Translations under genes and position numbers: made by a program | From: Cercis canadensis | Lineage: Eukaryota > Streptophyta > Magnoliopsida > Fabales > Fabaceae | NCBI GenBank assembly: GCA_003255065.1 | Contig: QAOA01008668.1 | Span: 70,806-134,805 of the forward strand | Reading direction: 5' to 3' | DNA length: 64,000 nt | The notes under the pieces: generated by a model | What the model saw: only the letters and a program-made list of their open reading frames with translations | Told to the model about the DNA's origin: nothing | Databases searched by the model: none | Shown: piece by piece, positions 10,985 to 22,744 of the stretch | Layout: every line of letters begins with the position of its first letter | How positions within the stretch are numbered: position 1 is the first letter of the stretch

Positions 10985-12117
10985 AAATGTACTGTAAGTC
11001 CCTATAGTTTGGATGAATTTTGAATCATGCTCTTATAATTTTTTTTTGAGTCCTTATAGTTTGAAATTTTTGTAATTTGGTTCTGACTGTCACTTTCAGT
11101 TATAACTCTATCAATTTAGTGCTGACATGAAAAATAGTATGTCTATATGTGACAATAAAAAGAGTTGACCTGACGATAAAGTAGCACAAAAATTGCCACT
11201 TTATTTTTTTTTCCTCTTCTTTGCTTTTCTCTCTCTACAAATTTTTATTTTTTTTAAAAAAAAGAAAGAGGGAAAGACTTTTTCTCTCCAAAATTCCAAA
11301 TTGATGGAGAAAAATATGACAAAAGTCTTAACCTAGCAATTTGGCGACCTAAAAAAAACATTTTACTTACCTATACCATTTTGTCAATGGCATAGAAGTT
11401 GCAGCCATAATCATTAAATACCAAAATCAAGATAGAGCTACATTATATTATTAGCAAGAAAGAGAATATGAATAGCTAAACACGAGGGAAAACACATGAG
11501 AACCAACTATGTTTGCTTTCCTTAAATTTCAAGGACAATTGAATATCTGATAGAATATAACCATTTCTATTATGTTCACATGGAAGTGAAGAAAGTCAGT
11601 GACACACGAGCAATCATATAGCTCATAATTTATAATATATTTAGTTGAATTATTTCAAGCTCCATAAAGTGAATATACATAAAAGAATAATAGGATTGCG
11701 CAATGAGTGGATGCACACCTGCACAAGTACCTTATTTAACACAAAAAAGATTCAATTGAACTATTAACCATATGTAAACATGTGCATCTAAATGGTGTAC
11801 ATCTAAATGGTGTACAAATAAACCTAATGGTTTCACTTTATAGTAAGATTGTAATAAATTCATTCAAACTAGTCAATGTTCGAATCCTAAGACCAGCACT
11901 CAGTGCGAAAAAATTGACCCAAAGATACCCATATTGTTAAAAAAAAAAAAAAAACCGTGTACAAATAGATGGAATTGTTAAGAAAATAATATTTAATTGA
12001 TAAAATTTGATTGAGTAATGCTATTTAGAAATTAATTATTTTTGCAATTTCACATCTTGTATTCATAATAACATTTAAACTTATTTAAATTTATTCAAAA
12101 TAGTAACTAAATCTTCA

Positions 12118-12119
<2 letters not shown>

Positions 12120-12158
<39 letters not shown>

Positions 12159-12221
12159 NNNNNNNNNNNNNNNNNNNNNNNNNNNNNNNNNNNNNNNNNN
12201 NNNNNNNNNNNNNNNNNNNNN
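12120..12221. repeat. Poly-T run of 39 followed by a 63-N gap
   Basis: T run at 12120-12158, then N at 12159-12221. The parallel copy has a similar T run at 14411-14449 closed by a single N at 14450. The homopolymer probably stopped the assembly. Confidence 0.95.
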
Positions 12222-13177
12222 GCACATGCACATGTCTCTTATGGGTATGGTGGATAAATACATGATGATAGTTTCTAGAGGCTGATATATAAATACCAAA
12301 TGGTTGGGTAACGAAGATTTAAAGTAGAACTGCTTTTGTGAGATAAGCTGGTGTCTCATAGCAACACATCTGCACATGGGGGTAAGAATTGAAAGAACTT
12401 TTTCTGTGATGAGTGAACTTTGTTTTATTGTCGTGGGATGCTACCAAGTTTCATACTCGATTACGAAAATGAAGGGCAAATTTGTTTTTTTCAATTTCCA
12501 ACACTTATGTCTGCTTATTGACATTCTTCTTCTGAGTGATCAGCAAGAATCAGATATTTATAAAAAAAATAAAATCATAATTTGTAGTACAATAAAAGTA
12601 AATTATAGAGAAATAGAATCCTCTATACTACTCCAAAAAAAAAAATGAAGAGAATCTTCTATACTTATATAGAAAACGAAGGTTTTTTTGGTGCTTTTTT
12701 TTTTATATATGATATTTAGATTTATTGTCTAACTTTTTTTTATGTCACATAAATATAGTCAAAAGCATAATATTCTATAATCTAAAGACACATATTCTCT
12801 TATTTTTATAGAAGCACATAAGAATTGTAGAACTATTACTGGAGTATAAAAAATAATAATAATAATAAATAAATAAATAAAAAACTTCTAGTGGGCTAAA
12901 GGAAACTAGACAACAAGACCTAAACCAAATGAGTTATATGCTTGCACGTGTGTCACTGACTTTCTGCACTTCCATGTGAACAGAATAGAAATGGTTATAT
13001 TCTATCAGATATTAAGTGTTCCTTGAAATTTAAGGAAAGCAAACATAGTTGGTTCTCATGTGTTTTCCATCGTGTTTAGCTATTCAAATTCTCTTTCTTG
13101 CTAATAATATAATGTAGCTCTATCTTGTTTTTCGTAATTAAAGATTATGGCTGCAACTTCTACACCATTGACAAAAG

Positions 13178-14240
13178 CTCCATTTGGATAAACAACTTAG
13201 TTAAGCCCTTATATATAAAGAGCTTATATAATAAGGTTTCATGGAATAAGCTCATTCTAAGTTATACTTTTTGTATTTGGATAATCAATTGAATAAGTAA
13301 TTTTAAAGTCAATAATTTTTTTTTAAAAAATGTTTGGATATATAACTTATAAGTACTTATAACTATAGAAATTATGGAAAAAAAAGGACATTCATAGGAA
13401 AGAATTGATACAAAATAAAAATATTTCAAATGCATATAAAACTGCTATAATTAATATTACTATTACGTTACTTCTTTCACTTAAAACAAAAATTATGCCG
13501 ATTACAATTTTAAATTAAAAAAACAATTTCAGTTTGCCTTTTCTTTATGAAAACAGTGGACTGGGGCTTTTAATAAATTTGGACTCTCCTCCATCGAAGT
13601 CCATCTCCTCACCCAAGCTCTACCACCGTCAACAAAATACCAGGCCTTTTTCTCCCTTTTTTTCTGTCTATTTCTTTCCATTTCTATCTTTACCCACAAT
13701 ATACGAGCAACACCACTCAATGTGAATTCATGCTCCCATGGCTGAATCAGAGGATTCCCTTATCTTCTTTACTTGAAAATGGGGTCAAAGAGAACCCAAA
13801 CAAGTGAGAAACAACTTTTCCTGCATAGACCAAATTGAAGAAACTTCAATAGTTGGGGAACATTGGAACAATAGTAAAAATTCACCACACGACAACAACA
13901 CAATTGGTTGTTAAATTGTTCGCTGGTGTGTGGCAGAGAGAAGAAAAGAAAAGAAGACCAGATATGGATAATTTATGGAATTTTGAAGAGTAATTGAAGA
14001 TATTTTTGTAATACTTTATCATAAAACAAAGTACCGGTTAAGCTGAAAATAGCTGTAGCAGGAGCTTTTTTTAAGAAGCTCGATTTTTTAGCTTCTAAAA
14101 AAAAGATCAAAATAGCCTATAAAGGGAAATAAGTTATTTTTATAAGCCCATCCAAACACTTGTTTAATCATTATATAAGTGCTTAACGCAGTATAGAAGC
14201 TCAAATAAGTCAGAAGTAGGCTGGCTGGTCCAAATGGGGC
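13178..14240. mobile_element. hAT-like non-autonomous element in the right arm, copy A
   Basis: The element splits the right arm at the sequence CCATTGACAAAA/CAAAATGG. Comparison with the uninterrupted left arm (11380-11400) shows the empty site. Ends are GCTCCATTTGGA and the complement of GCCCCATTTGGA; CAAAA is repeated on both sides and may be part of a longer, decayed target duplication. Subterminal parts share words such as AAGCACTTATATAA in inverted form. The middle (13525-13970) has a coding-like base composition (CACCCAAGCTCTACCACCGTC) and may be a captured gene piece, but no product is recognised. Confidence 0.6.
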
Positions 14241-14408
14241 CAAAATGGTGTATAGGTAACTAAAATGTTTTTTTTAGGTCACCAAATTGCTAGGTTAAGA
14301 CTNGAGTAATGCTATTTAGAAATTAATTATTTTTGCAATTTCACATCTTGTATTCATAATAACATTTAAACTTATTTAAATTTATTCAAAATAGTAACTA
14401 AATCTTCA

Positions 14409-14449
<41 letters not shown>

Positions 14450-15595
14450 NCACTGTCTTATTTTATGTAAGAATTATTTCTCTATTTGATCCCTCATTGT
14501 GGTATGCACTCCAACTCTGTATATATATATATAAACTGTGTATATATTGTGTTTTACCAAAAACAAAAGTGTATACTGTGGAGGTATAAAGCAAGACAAC
14601 CAATCAATAGAGTTAGTGGCACATGCACATGTCTCTTATGGGTATGGTGGATAAATACATGATGATAGTTTCTAGAGGCTGATATATAAATACCAAATGG
14701 TTGGGTAACGAAGATTTAAAGTAGAACTGCTTTTGTGAGATAAGCTGGTGTCTCATAGCAACACATCTGCACATGGGGGTAAGAATTGAAAGAGCTTTTT
14801 CTGTGATGAGTGAACTTTGTTTTATTGTCGTGGGATGCTACCAAGTTTCATACTCGATTACGAAAATGAAGGGCAAATTTGTTTTTTTCAATTTCCAACA
14901 CTTATGTCTGCTTATTGACATTCTTCTTCTGAGTGATCAGCAAGAATCAGATATTTATAAAAAAAATAAAATCATAATTTGTAGTACAATAAAAGTAAAT
15001 TATAGAGAAATAGAATCCTCTATACTACTCCAAAAAAAAAAATGAAGAGAATCTTCTATACTTATATAGAAAACGAAGGTTTTTTTGGTGCTTTTTTTTT
15101 TATATATGATATTTAGATTTATTGTCTAACTTTTTTTTATGTCACATAAATATAGTCAAAAGCATAATATTCTATAATCTAAAGACACATATTCTCTTAT
15201 TTTTATAGAAGCACATAAGAATTGTAGAACTATTACTGGAGTATAAAAAATAATAATAATAATAAATAAATAAATAAAAAACTTCTAGTGGGCTAAAGGA
15301 AACTAGACAACAAGACCTAAACCAAATGAGTTATATGCTTGCACGTGTGTCACTGACTTTCTGCACTTNTGTCACTGACTTTTTGCACTTCCATGTGAAC
15401 AGAATAGAAATGGTTATATTCTATCAGATATTAAGTGTTCCTTGAAATTTAAGGAAAGCAAACATAGTTGGTTCTCATGTGTTTTCCATCGTGTTTAGCT
15501 ATTCAAATTCTCTTTCTTGCTAATAATATAATGTAGCTCTATCTTGTTTTTCGTAATTAAAGATTATGGCTGCAACTTCTACACCATTGACAAAA

Positions 15596-16655
15596 GCTCC
15601 ATTTGGATAAACAACTTAGTTAAGCCCTTATATATAAAGAGCTTATATAATAAGGTTTCATGGAATAAGCTCATTCTAAGTTATACTTTTTGTATTTGGA
15701 TAATCAATTGAATAAGTAATTTTAAAGTCAATAATTTTTTTTTAAAAAATGTTTGGATAAATAACTTATAAGTACTTATAACTATAGAAATTATGGAAAA
15801 AAAAGGACATTCATAGGAAAGAATTGATACAAAATAAAAATATTTCAAATGCATATAAAACTGCTATAATTAATGTTACTATTACGTTACTTCTTTCACT
15901 TAAAACAAAAATTATACCGATTACAATTTTAAATTAAAAAAACAATTTCAGTTTGCCTTTTCTTTATGAAAATAGTGGGCTTGGGCTTTTAATAAATTTG
16001 GACTCTCCTCCGTCGAAGTCCATCTCCTCACCCAAGCTCTACCACCGTCAACAAAATACCAGGCCTTTTTCTCCCTTTTCTTCTGTCTATTTCTTTCCAT
16101 TTCTATCTTTACCCACAATATACGAGCAACACCACTCAATGTGAATTCATGCTCCCATGGCTGAATCAGACGATTCCCTTATCTTCTTTACTTGAAAATG
16201 GGGTCAAAGAGAACCCAAACAAGTGAGAAACAACTTTTCCTGCATAGAACAATTTGAAGAAACTTCAATAGTTGGGGAACATTGGAACAATAGTAAAAAT
16301 TCACCACACGACGACAACACAATTGGTTGTTAAATTGTTCGCTGGTGTATGGCAGAGAGAAGAAAAGAAAAGAAGCCCAGATATGGATAATTTATGGAAT
16401 TCTGAAGAGTAATTGAAGATAATTTTGTAATACTTTATCATAAAACAAAGTGCCGGTTAAGCTGAAAGTAGCTGTAGCAGGAGCTTTTTTTAAGAAGCTC
16501 GATTTTTTAGCTTCTAAAAAAAAGATCAAAATAGCCTATAAGGGGAAATAAGTTATTTTTATAAGCCCATCCAAACACTTGTTTAATCATTATATAAGTG
16601 CTTAATGCAGTATAGAAGCTCAAATAAGTCAGAAGTAGGCTGGTCCAAATGGGGC
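15596..16655. mobile_element. hAT-like non-autonomous element, copy B of the same insertion
   Basis: Same element as 13178-14240 at the same target, with a few substitutions and a 4-bp difference (GGCTGGCTGG against GGCTGG). It is almost certainly the other allele or a contig overlap, not a second insertion. Confidence 0.6.
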
Positions 16656-17919
16656 CAAAATGGTGTATAGGTAACTAAAATGTTTTTTTTAGGTCACCAA
16701 ATTGCTAGGTTAAGACTTTTGCCACATTTTTCTCCATCAATTTGGAATTTTGGAGAGAAAAAGTCTTTCCCTCTTTTTTTTTTTTTTTTTTTTTTAAAAA
16801 TTGGTAGAGATGGAAGGAAATAAGATGAAATACTCCTCTGTGANAAGAGAAAAAAAAAATAAAATTGGCATACATATATATATATATATATGCTTACCAT
16901 CAAGGTTAAGATTTGCACGCTGTCAAATTAATCTGATGAACTGTAATACTCCTCTTCTTCTTCGGAATGATCTGGCGTGCAGAATTTCCAGGGCTTGTTT
17001 GCAATGCTGGCTGCCATGAGGTGAAAGGATCTGTTTAATTCAACAAACTCCTCGTTTTCTTCCAACAAAGAATTGTGTATTAGCTTCTCCAGTATCATAT
17101 GACCTTCAGCATATAGTGCCCCCAAACTCTCCTTTCCATTAATGATTCCTTCGTCAATACAAGATCTTATCAATTCTTCTCATGAGAGTTCTTTATCAGA
17201 TTCAAAACATAATGCAATATGTAGAAAACATTGCTGTAGGACTTCATCATTTAGGTAATCGTAGCTCAATCTCAATAGCGGTAATACAAATTTTTGCATG
17301 TCCTCTTGTTCCTCCCCTTCCAATAGTTTTCCAGAAAGATCCTTCCACTCTCTAATGTCTTCCTTTCCCCTCATGCTTCTTGCCATTGTGACAATTGCAA
17401 GGGTTAGACCTTCACATAATTCTGATATATCTACTGCCTCCCACTTTACCTTGTTAGGAAGCGTTTCATAATTATCTCCAAAGTTCTTTAAAAACATATC
17501 ACAAGCTTCTCCATCAGTAATAGGGCACACTTTTAGTATATTCTCTTCGCAACACATCATTTTACACACATCATACAGACGACTTGCTACTGTCAATTTG
17601 GTCCCATGAGGAATTCCTATATTCTCAACAGAGATGACATTCCACACATCATCTAAAATAATTACACATTTCTTTGTTCTCATGAAAGCATCTAATAAAT
17701 ACGCTAATGTTTAATTGTCATCACAATGGGACACGTGAAGACCAAATGACTCGGCAATAGCTATCTGCAAGTGGAGGATAGTGTAATTTTGTGAAACAGA
17801 TAGCCAAATGAAATGATCAAAGCCACTGCCTCTCTCTAAAAGATTATAATACATACGCTTAAGCACACTAGTTTTACCCACTCCTCCCATTCCCCACACT
17901 CCAATTGCAGGAACCCTAT

Positions 17920-18524
17920 TGTCGAATCCACTTCATGTATCCTCCCTTCTATCCTTGCTTTGCCTCCTTTCTGCCTCTAAAAGTGTCTAAGAATCAACCC
18001 CCAAAAATCCCTAAGATGTCCTATTTATGCCTCTAAAGAAAAACTCTAAAACTAGAGAAATAAAGTGACGTGGATCAAAGGGCTACGCACGGGCGCTGCG
18101 GTATTGGAAAATTGGCTCTGTGGTGCTGGAAAATTGGCGTTGCGGCGCTGAGTCTCAGCCTGAAACTCCAAAAATTGCTGATGCGGGTGCTGCGGCGCTG
18201 GAACACTGGCGCTGTGGCGCTGAGTCTCTGCTTGAGACTGAGATTTTACAGTACTTGGGCGCTGCGGCGCTGGAAAACTGACGCTGCGGCGCTTGTTTAC
18301 TGTCCAACTCTTGCATTCTGATGTTCCAGGAGCTGTGGCTCTTGATTTCAAGGGCTACAACGCTAGATTTATGTCCAAATCCTCCACATTCTTCATTCCT
18401 TCACTTTAGCCCATGAGCTCTACAATTTAACATAAACGACCCATTAGACGGCAAATAATCTCAAAGAACAACTAAATAATCAAGTAAAAGATATTCAAAG
18501 AGTGGATGTAAAACCCACTCAACA
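17920..18524 (-). mobile_element. LTR (fossil) inside BED-NB-ARC copy 1
   Basis: The block starts TGTCGAATCC and ends CACTCAACA on the plus strand (TG...CA). A TATA-like CATAAATAGG on the minus strand near 18028 fits an LTR promoter. It contains GC-rich imperfect repeats of GGCGCTGCGGCGCTGGAA at 18090-18300. Flanks differ (CCTAT, CCATT) and correspond to places about 740 bp apart in gene copy 3, so host sequence was lost at the site. No internal region is present. Confidence 0.6.
18090..18300. repeat. GC-rich imperfect tandem repeat
   Basis: At least five degenerate copies of GCTGCGGCGCTGGAAAA(T/C)TGG lie in otherwise AT-rich DNA, with two interposed GAGTCTC-containing spacers. It belongs to the LTR-like block. 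Confidence 0.75.
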
Positions 18525-18970
18525 CCATTATACTCATACAATGACCAATAAAATTGAAAGTAAAACCAAAAGCATACCTTTTGAAGAACCACTTGGGGAA
18601 TTTGAAGTGACGAGATTCACTTGAGGAACAATATTGATGATGGGACTTTTATTGCAAGCATCATATGCTGCCTTTCGAACATCTTCAGGAACATTAGTAC
18701 AGATTTTAACACCCATTTTGACAGCTTTTGATAAATGTCATTTGATCCTTGAAGCTTTTCTAGAAAATTTCTGTCCACAAAAAATGCAATTGACTTTGCC
18801 ATCTACACTGGTCTGTACATATTGCCAAAAGTGATATTTTTTCTCACCCATGATGGATATTTTGTTGCATAAACAAACTCAATAGGCATATGAATCAACA
18901 AGAGAAGATGAGAGAAAAGTCAGAATGTACTCAAGTTAATTTCAAAGGATGGAAGTGGAGTAGTGGTCAT

Positions 18971-19288
18971 TGGCGCAGCAAGAAAACAATTAAAGAAACT
19001 TTAAACACAAAATTGTGAAAAAACCTCAAGAACTGAATAATAATATTGTTGAATCCCGCTAGAAACGACTAACAAAGCTTAAATACGAAAAGAAACCCTA
19101 AAACATGAAAGGAAATTAGCAAATTACAAAATAGCCCGAAACAATAATTTTCGAAGGATTTTGGGCCCAAAAATGGGCTCAACCAGGAAATCCCAGTTGC
19201 CACGTTGACAGTCTCTGAACGAGCTTCGAAACGCCAAGTCATGGGCCCCGTAACTCCAACTAAGCTGAAAGTTTTGCCCCTTTTTTTN
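18971..19288. mobile_element. Unclassified insertion, truncated by N at 19288
   Basis: Copy 2 reads straight from GTGGAGTAGTGGTCA to TATAATGCATTGGA with only about 35 bp between, while here about 310 bp intervene up to a single N. The insert has LTR-like wording (GGGCCCAAAAATGGGCTC) but no recognisable gene; the rest of it is probably missing at the N. Confidence 0.45.
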
Positions 19289-20291
19289 TATAATGCATTG
19301 GATATAAGAGCCTGGACATTGCAGAATAGCACCTGTTTTTAAGCTAGGTACAAAATGCACCTCTTGGTAAGTGCTTTTGGCACAAGTTTAATTAGTCATT
19401 GTACGGGTATTCTTGTTGTTGATCATAATTATGATAATTATGGTTATTGCTAAATTTTCACGACTAAAGATATATGCTTTGGTGGTTTTTGCTGTTTTTG
19501 TATTTTTATTTTCATTTCAGATATTAACTTATTATAGGTAGGGAGGACTGTGTAATAATGGGAAATTGATTAGCAAGTTATTCTTGAAGGAAATTTCTTT
19601 TGTGTGATTAAGGTGATTGCAAAAGTTTCATTATACGAGTATTATTATCATGCCAAAGCTTGTGACACTTTCTTTTGTGTGCCTTAATAGGAATAAAGGA
19701 AACCTCAGAGAAGTAAAGAGTGAAAATCCAACCTTTCAGCTTTTTGTTTTTGAACGTTTGGAGACAGGTTCAATTTTAAAAATAAACAAACTAAACTAAT
19801 ATATATGGGAAATTTTAAAGGAAAGATCATGCTAAAAACATTTAATATTGCATTAATATTAAAATTTCTGTCATAGATCTTAATCGTCCATTTTGAGACA
19901 CTTTAATACTAGGCCACTTAGTTACATAGATAAAGAAGCCAACATAATGGAGATAATTATCTGAAATAGATTACTTGAAAAGATAATGAAATAAATGGAA
20001 ATCATTTCGAAATGACATATATGGAAATAAAACGAAATCATCATTTCCAGAGTCCTTCATTTTTTTAATCTTTAAAAGCCTATTGAGCTTTAATTGGTGG
20101 TATTTCTGTTTTCGTATTTTTCTTTTCATTTCATCAGGTATTAACCTATTATAGGTAGGGAGGATTGTGTAATAATGGGAAATTGATTTGCAAGTTATGC
20201 TTGAAGGATTTTTTTTTTTTTGTGTGATTAAAATGATTGCATAAGTTTCATTATACGAGTATTATTATCATGCCTAGGTTTGTAACACTTT

Positions 20292-20474
20292 TTTTTTTTT
20301 TTTGGTTACCCACCGATGTCCGGGCTTCGCCAGACTAATCTGGTTTCGAGCCGGGAATGACTACAAGGGTGGTAAAACTCTCCCAATAGACGCAGCTGCA
20401 TTCTCAAGGGCTCGAACCCGAGACTCTTGGTTAAGTTAGAACAGTCCCTTATCAGCTGATCTACACGCTTGTTG
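20292..20474 (-). mobile_element. tRNA-derived SINE
   Basis: Minus strand: head with A-box-like TAGATCAGCTGATAAGGG and B-box GGGTTCGAGCCC, then a body ending in a poly-A tail (poly-T on plus, 20292-20303). It is framed by the 10-bp direct repeat GTAACACTTT (20282-20291 and 20475-20484). The equivalent site in duplication copy 2 (about 33134) is empty. SINEs carry their own RNA polymerase III promoter and are moved by LINE proteins. Confidence 0.85.
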
Positions 20475-20759
20475 GTAACACTTTCTTTTTTTGTGCCGTA
20501 ATAGGAATAAAGGAAACCTCAGAGAAGTTAACGCGTGAAATTCCAACCTTTTAGGTTGTTTTTTTTTTCAAACGTTGTCACTTGTGAGCTCTGTGGCAAA
20601 GCAAGCGTGAGATAATAAGACAGGAAAGTTCTTTTTTATTTTTATCTTTTTTTTTTTCGTTTAGAAACAGGTTCAATTTTAAAAATAAACAAACTAAAAT
20701 AATATATATGGGAAATTTTAAATGGAAAGAGAATGCTAAAAACATTTAATATTACATTA

Positions 20760-21061
20760 GGTCTGTTTGTTTTACTTGAAAATTTAGAAAAACTTTCTAT
20801 CATAAAAATTTTTCTCTTGTTTATTTTGTTGGAAAAGAAAAGTTGATAGAAAATCATTTTCTATCACTTTAAAAGTTTACACTATATTATCTAGAAAAAT
20901 TTGCTTTTAAAAAACAGAAGAAAACTTTTCTATTGAGAACCAATATAAAATTTTATGTAAAATTTTCTTTTTCATCATAATAAAAAAAGAAAATTTTTCT
21001 AGGAGATTATTTCTAGTGAAAAAAACAATAGAAAAATTTTCTTTTCTGCCGAAATGGACAC
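20760..21061. mobile_element. TA-flanked MITE, copy 1
   Basis: Ends GGTCTGTTTGTTT and the complement of GTGTCC(G)TTTGTTT; TA on both sides (20758-20759, 21062-21063). The neighbouring repeat unit has the empty site CATTAATATT. The interior is rich in inverted GAAAATTTTC words. A Stowaway- or Harbinger-like MITE is likely. It is present in both segmental copies, so it is older than the duplication. Confidence 0.65.
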
Positions 21062-22744
21062 TAATATTAAAATTTCTGTCATAGATCTTGATCGTCCATT
21101 TTGAGGGACTTTAATACTTGGCCACTTAGTTACATGGATAAAGAAGCCAACATAATGGAGATAATTATCTGAAAGAGTTTACTTGAAAATATAATGAAAT
21201 AAATGGAGATCATTTTCGAAATGACATATATGGAAATAAAACGAAAGCATCATTTCCAGATTCCTTTCTTTTTTAATCTTTAAAAGCCTATTGAGCTTTA
21301 TTGGTGGTATTTCTTTTTTTTTGTATTTTTCTTTTCATTTCAGTTATTAATTTATTATGGGTGGGGTAAGACTGTGTAATAATGGGAAACTAACTTTGCA
21401 AGATATGCTTGAAGGAATTTTTTTTTTTTGTGTGATTAATTAAGATGCTTGCAGAAGTTTCATTATACGAGTATTATTATCATGCCTAAGCCTGTAACAC
21501 TTTCTTTTGTGATTATGGAGGTGCTGCTAAGAGGATATGAGTAGAGCTAGGATAATGGGCCGAGGGCCAAGCCCGGTAGGCTAGCCCGTTAAGGCCTGAT
21601 AAGATAATGGGTTAGGTTCTAGATTCATAGGCCCGATTAGAACTAAGCCACTTTGGCCTGGCCCGATAAGGCCTGTGGCCTGATTAGTTTTTTCACGGGC
21701 TCGCCCTATCGGCCAGTTTGACCCGATTTGCACATTTTTTTTTTGTGTTTTTGGTTTTTTTTGCCTTTCAGCTTTCAATTCCATTTGCTGATTCATTATT
21801 TCATTTTGCAATCCCTAACTTCACACTTCTCCTTCTCCCCCTCTTCGCCTCTCCTTCTACCCCTCTCCGCCTCTCCTCACCGACGAAACTCCACCACCAG
21901 CAGTCCAGCACCGATGCCTCTCCTTCTTCCTTTGAGGTAAGTCCTTCTTCTTCTCTCTCTAGTTAGAAACTGATTCTTTGATGGTTGAATACTAGCTTTT
22001 GACTATGCATGTAACTCTCTCTACTTGGGAAATAATTTTCTAAACCCACGTTGGTTTCCTTAACTGGTTTGCAGCATCTCTTTGCTCTTAACTCTTGGAA
22101 GATTTACGCTATTCAAACCTCGAGAAACACACCATGACCAAAGATTTAACTTTCACCATGATAATTATTTTGCCTTTGGCAATTATTCATATGCTTTCTC
22201 TGGTAGAATATGGTTTTTTGCTTTTAATTATGCACAGAAATGCAAATTAGTGTTAGAAGTTTGAACATAGAAACCAGAGTGTTGGCATTGGGTGCTGTGT
22301 AAATGATCGGGCTGGGCTGAGGAATTTTTCTAGTGCTAGCACTGAGAGCACAGGGGGGCTCTAGGAGGAATTGTAGGCTTCTCTAGTGCTAGCGCTGAGC
22401 ACAGGGGGGGCTGAGGATGTTGTCTACTTCTCTAGTGTTGTGAATCTGTTAATGTTGGGAATTTTCTATTGTGATTTAGGGGCTTTTATTTATTTTGCTT
22501 CTCTAGTGCCTACACTATATTATGATGTAAGTTTGCTATTGAATTTTATTTTTTTAAAAACATTTTCATTCTCTACCTTTTGATTACACTATATTATGAT
22601 GTAAGTTGATATTAATTTGATCATTTGATAGGATTTTGAAGAATTTGATTGCCAATAGACTAACAATGCCGGAAAGTCTCAACTTTATATTTATTTGGAA
22701 GAGCCAAGGATCACAATCACATGAAGTTTTGATGTTTTGGCTTA

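Larger units (their letters stand above)
12011..16700. other. Assembly duplication: about 2.3 kb repeated around N at 14303
   Basis: Sequence from 12011 to 14302 recurs from 14304 to about 16712 with scattered single-base differences and a few small indels, for example GAACTTTTT against GAGCTTTTT. The second copy contains about 170 bp (14451-14620) in place of the first copy's run of 63 Ns (12159-12221). This is most simply two haplotypes or overlapping contigs set in tandem. A 20-base echo around N at 15369 is a further small join. Confidence 0.75.
10985..16844. mobile_element. Inverted-repeat element with nested insertion, partly duplicated in assembly
   Basis: The left arm (about 11224-11610) is the reverse complement of a right arm split into 12950-13177 plus 14241-14302, and again into 15353-15595 plus 16656-16800. 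Arm landmarks are GGTTAAGACTTTTG, CTCTATCTTG and GTGTCACTGAC. The centre (11620-12950) is AT-rich with no gene. Bases 10985-11220 carry the dispersed-repeat phrase CCCTATAGTTTGG. No copy of this block occurs in the second host unit, so it is an insertion. No transposase is visible; it may be a fold-back or large MITE-like element. The right limit is hidden by an N at 16844. Confidence 0.55.
16898..18851 (-). pseudogene. BED-NB-ARC resistance-like gene, copy 1 (dead)
   Basis: Minus strand: a BED zinc-finger exon (18578-18851) reading GEKKYHFWQYV, CIFCGQKFSRKASRIK and VKICTNVPEDVRKAAYDA, with donor AAAG/GTATGC; then an intron; then the NB-ARC exon ending at donor 16898. NB-ARC motifs: P-loop GMGGVGKTS, kinase-2 CVIILDDVWNV, TVASRLYDV, GLTLAIVTMARS (GLPLA region) and QQCFLHIALCFE. 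It ends with AASIANKPWKFCTPD and an acidic tail; no LRR follows. Lesions: TGA replaces the Trp of RIKWHLS in the BED finger, a TAA lies between the P-loop and kinase-2 parts, a TGA replaces an Arg codon after DKELS, and an LTR (17920-18524) removed the exon start and most of the intron. Family role: intracellular immune receptors, ATP/ADP switch; this copy cannot make the full product. Confidence 0.85.
19440..21541. repeat. Threefold imperfect tandem repeat in spacer, copy 1
   Basis: The marker TTCATTATACGAGTATTATT recurs near 19627, 20246 and 21458, each preceded by TATTATAGGTAGGG-like and AATGGGAAATTGA-like words and followed by AACACTTT. The same triplication exists in copy 2, so it predates the segmental duplication. 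No coding signal is seen. Confidence 0.75.

Noticed and set aside
12376-12648. 90-residue ORF repeated at 14773-15045 as a conserved gene
   Set aside because: The two are the same sequence seen twice through the assembly duplication; no domain or splice support.
13534-13725. Overlapping 63-residue ORFs on both strands, repeated at 15953-16144
   Set aside because: They lie within the hAT-like insert, show no family match, and the repeat is an assembly effect.
18090-18300. CRISPR-like array
   Set aside because: Repeats are degenerate, spacers are unequal, and this is plant nuclear DNA.
18070-18321. 83-residue Arg/Leu-rich ORF
   Set aside because: It is a reading of the GC-rich tandem repeat in an LTR.
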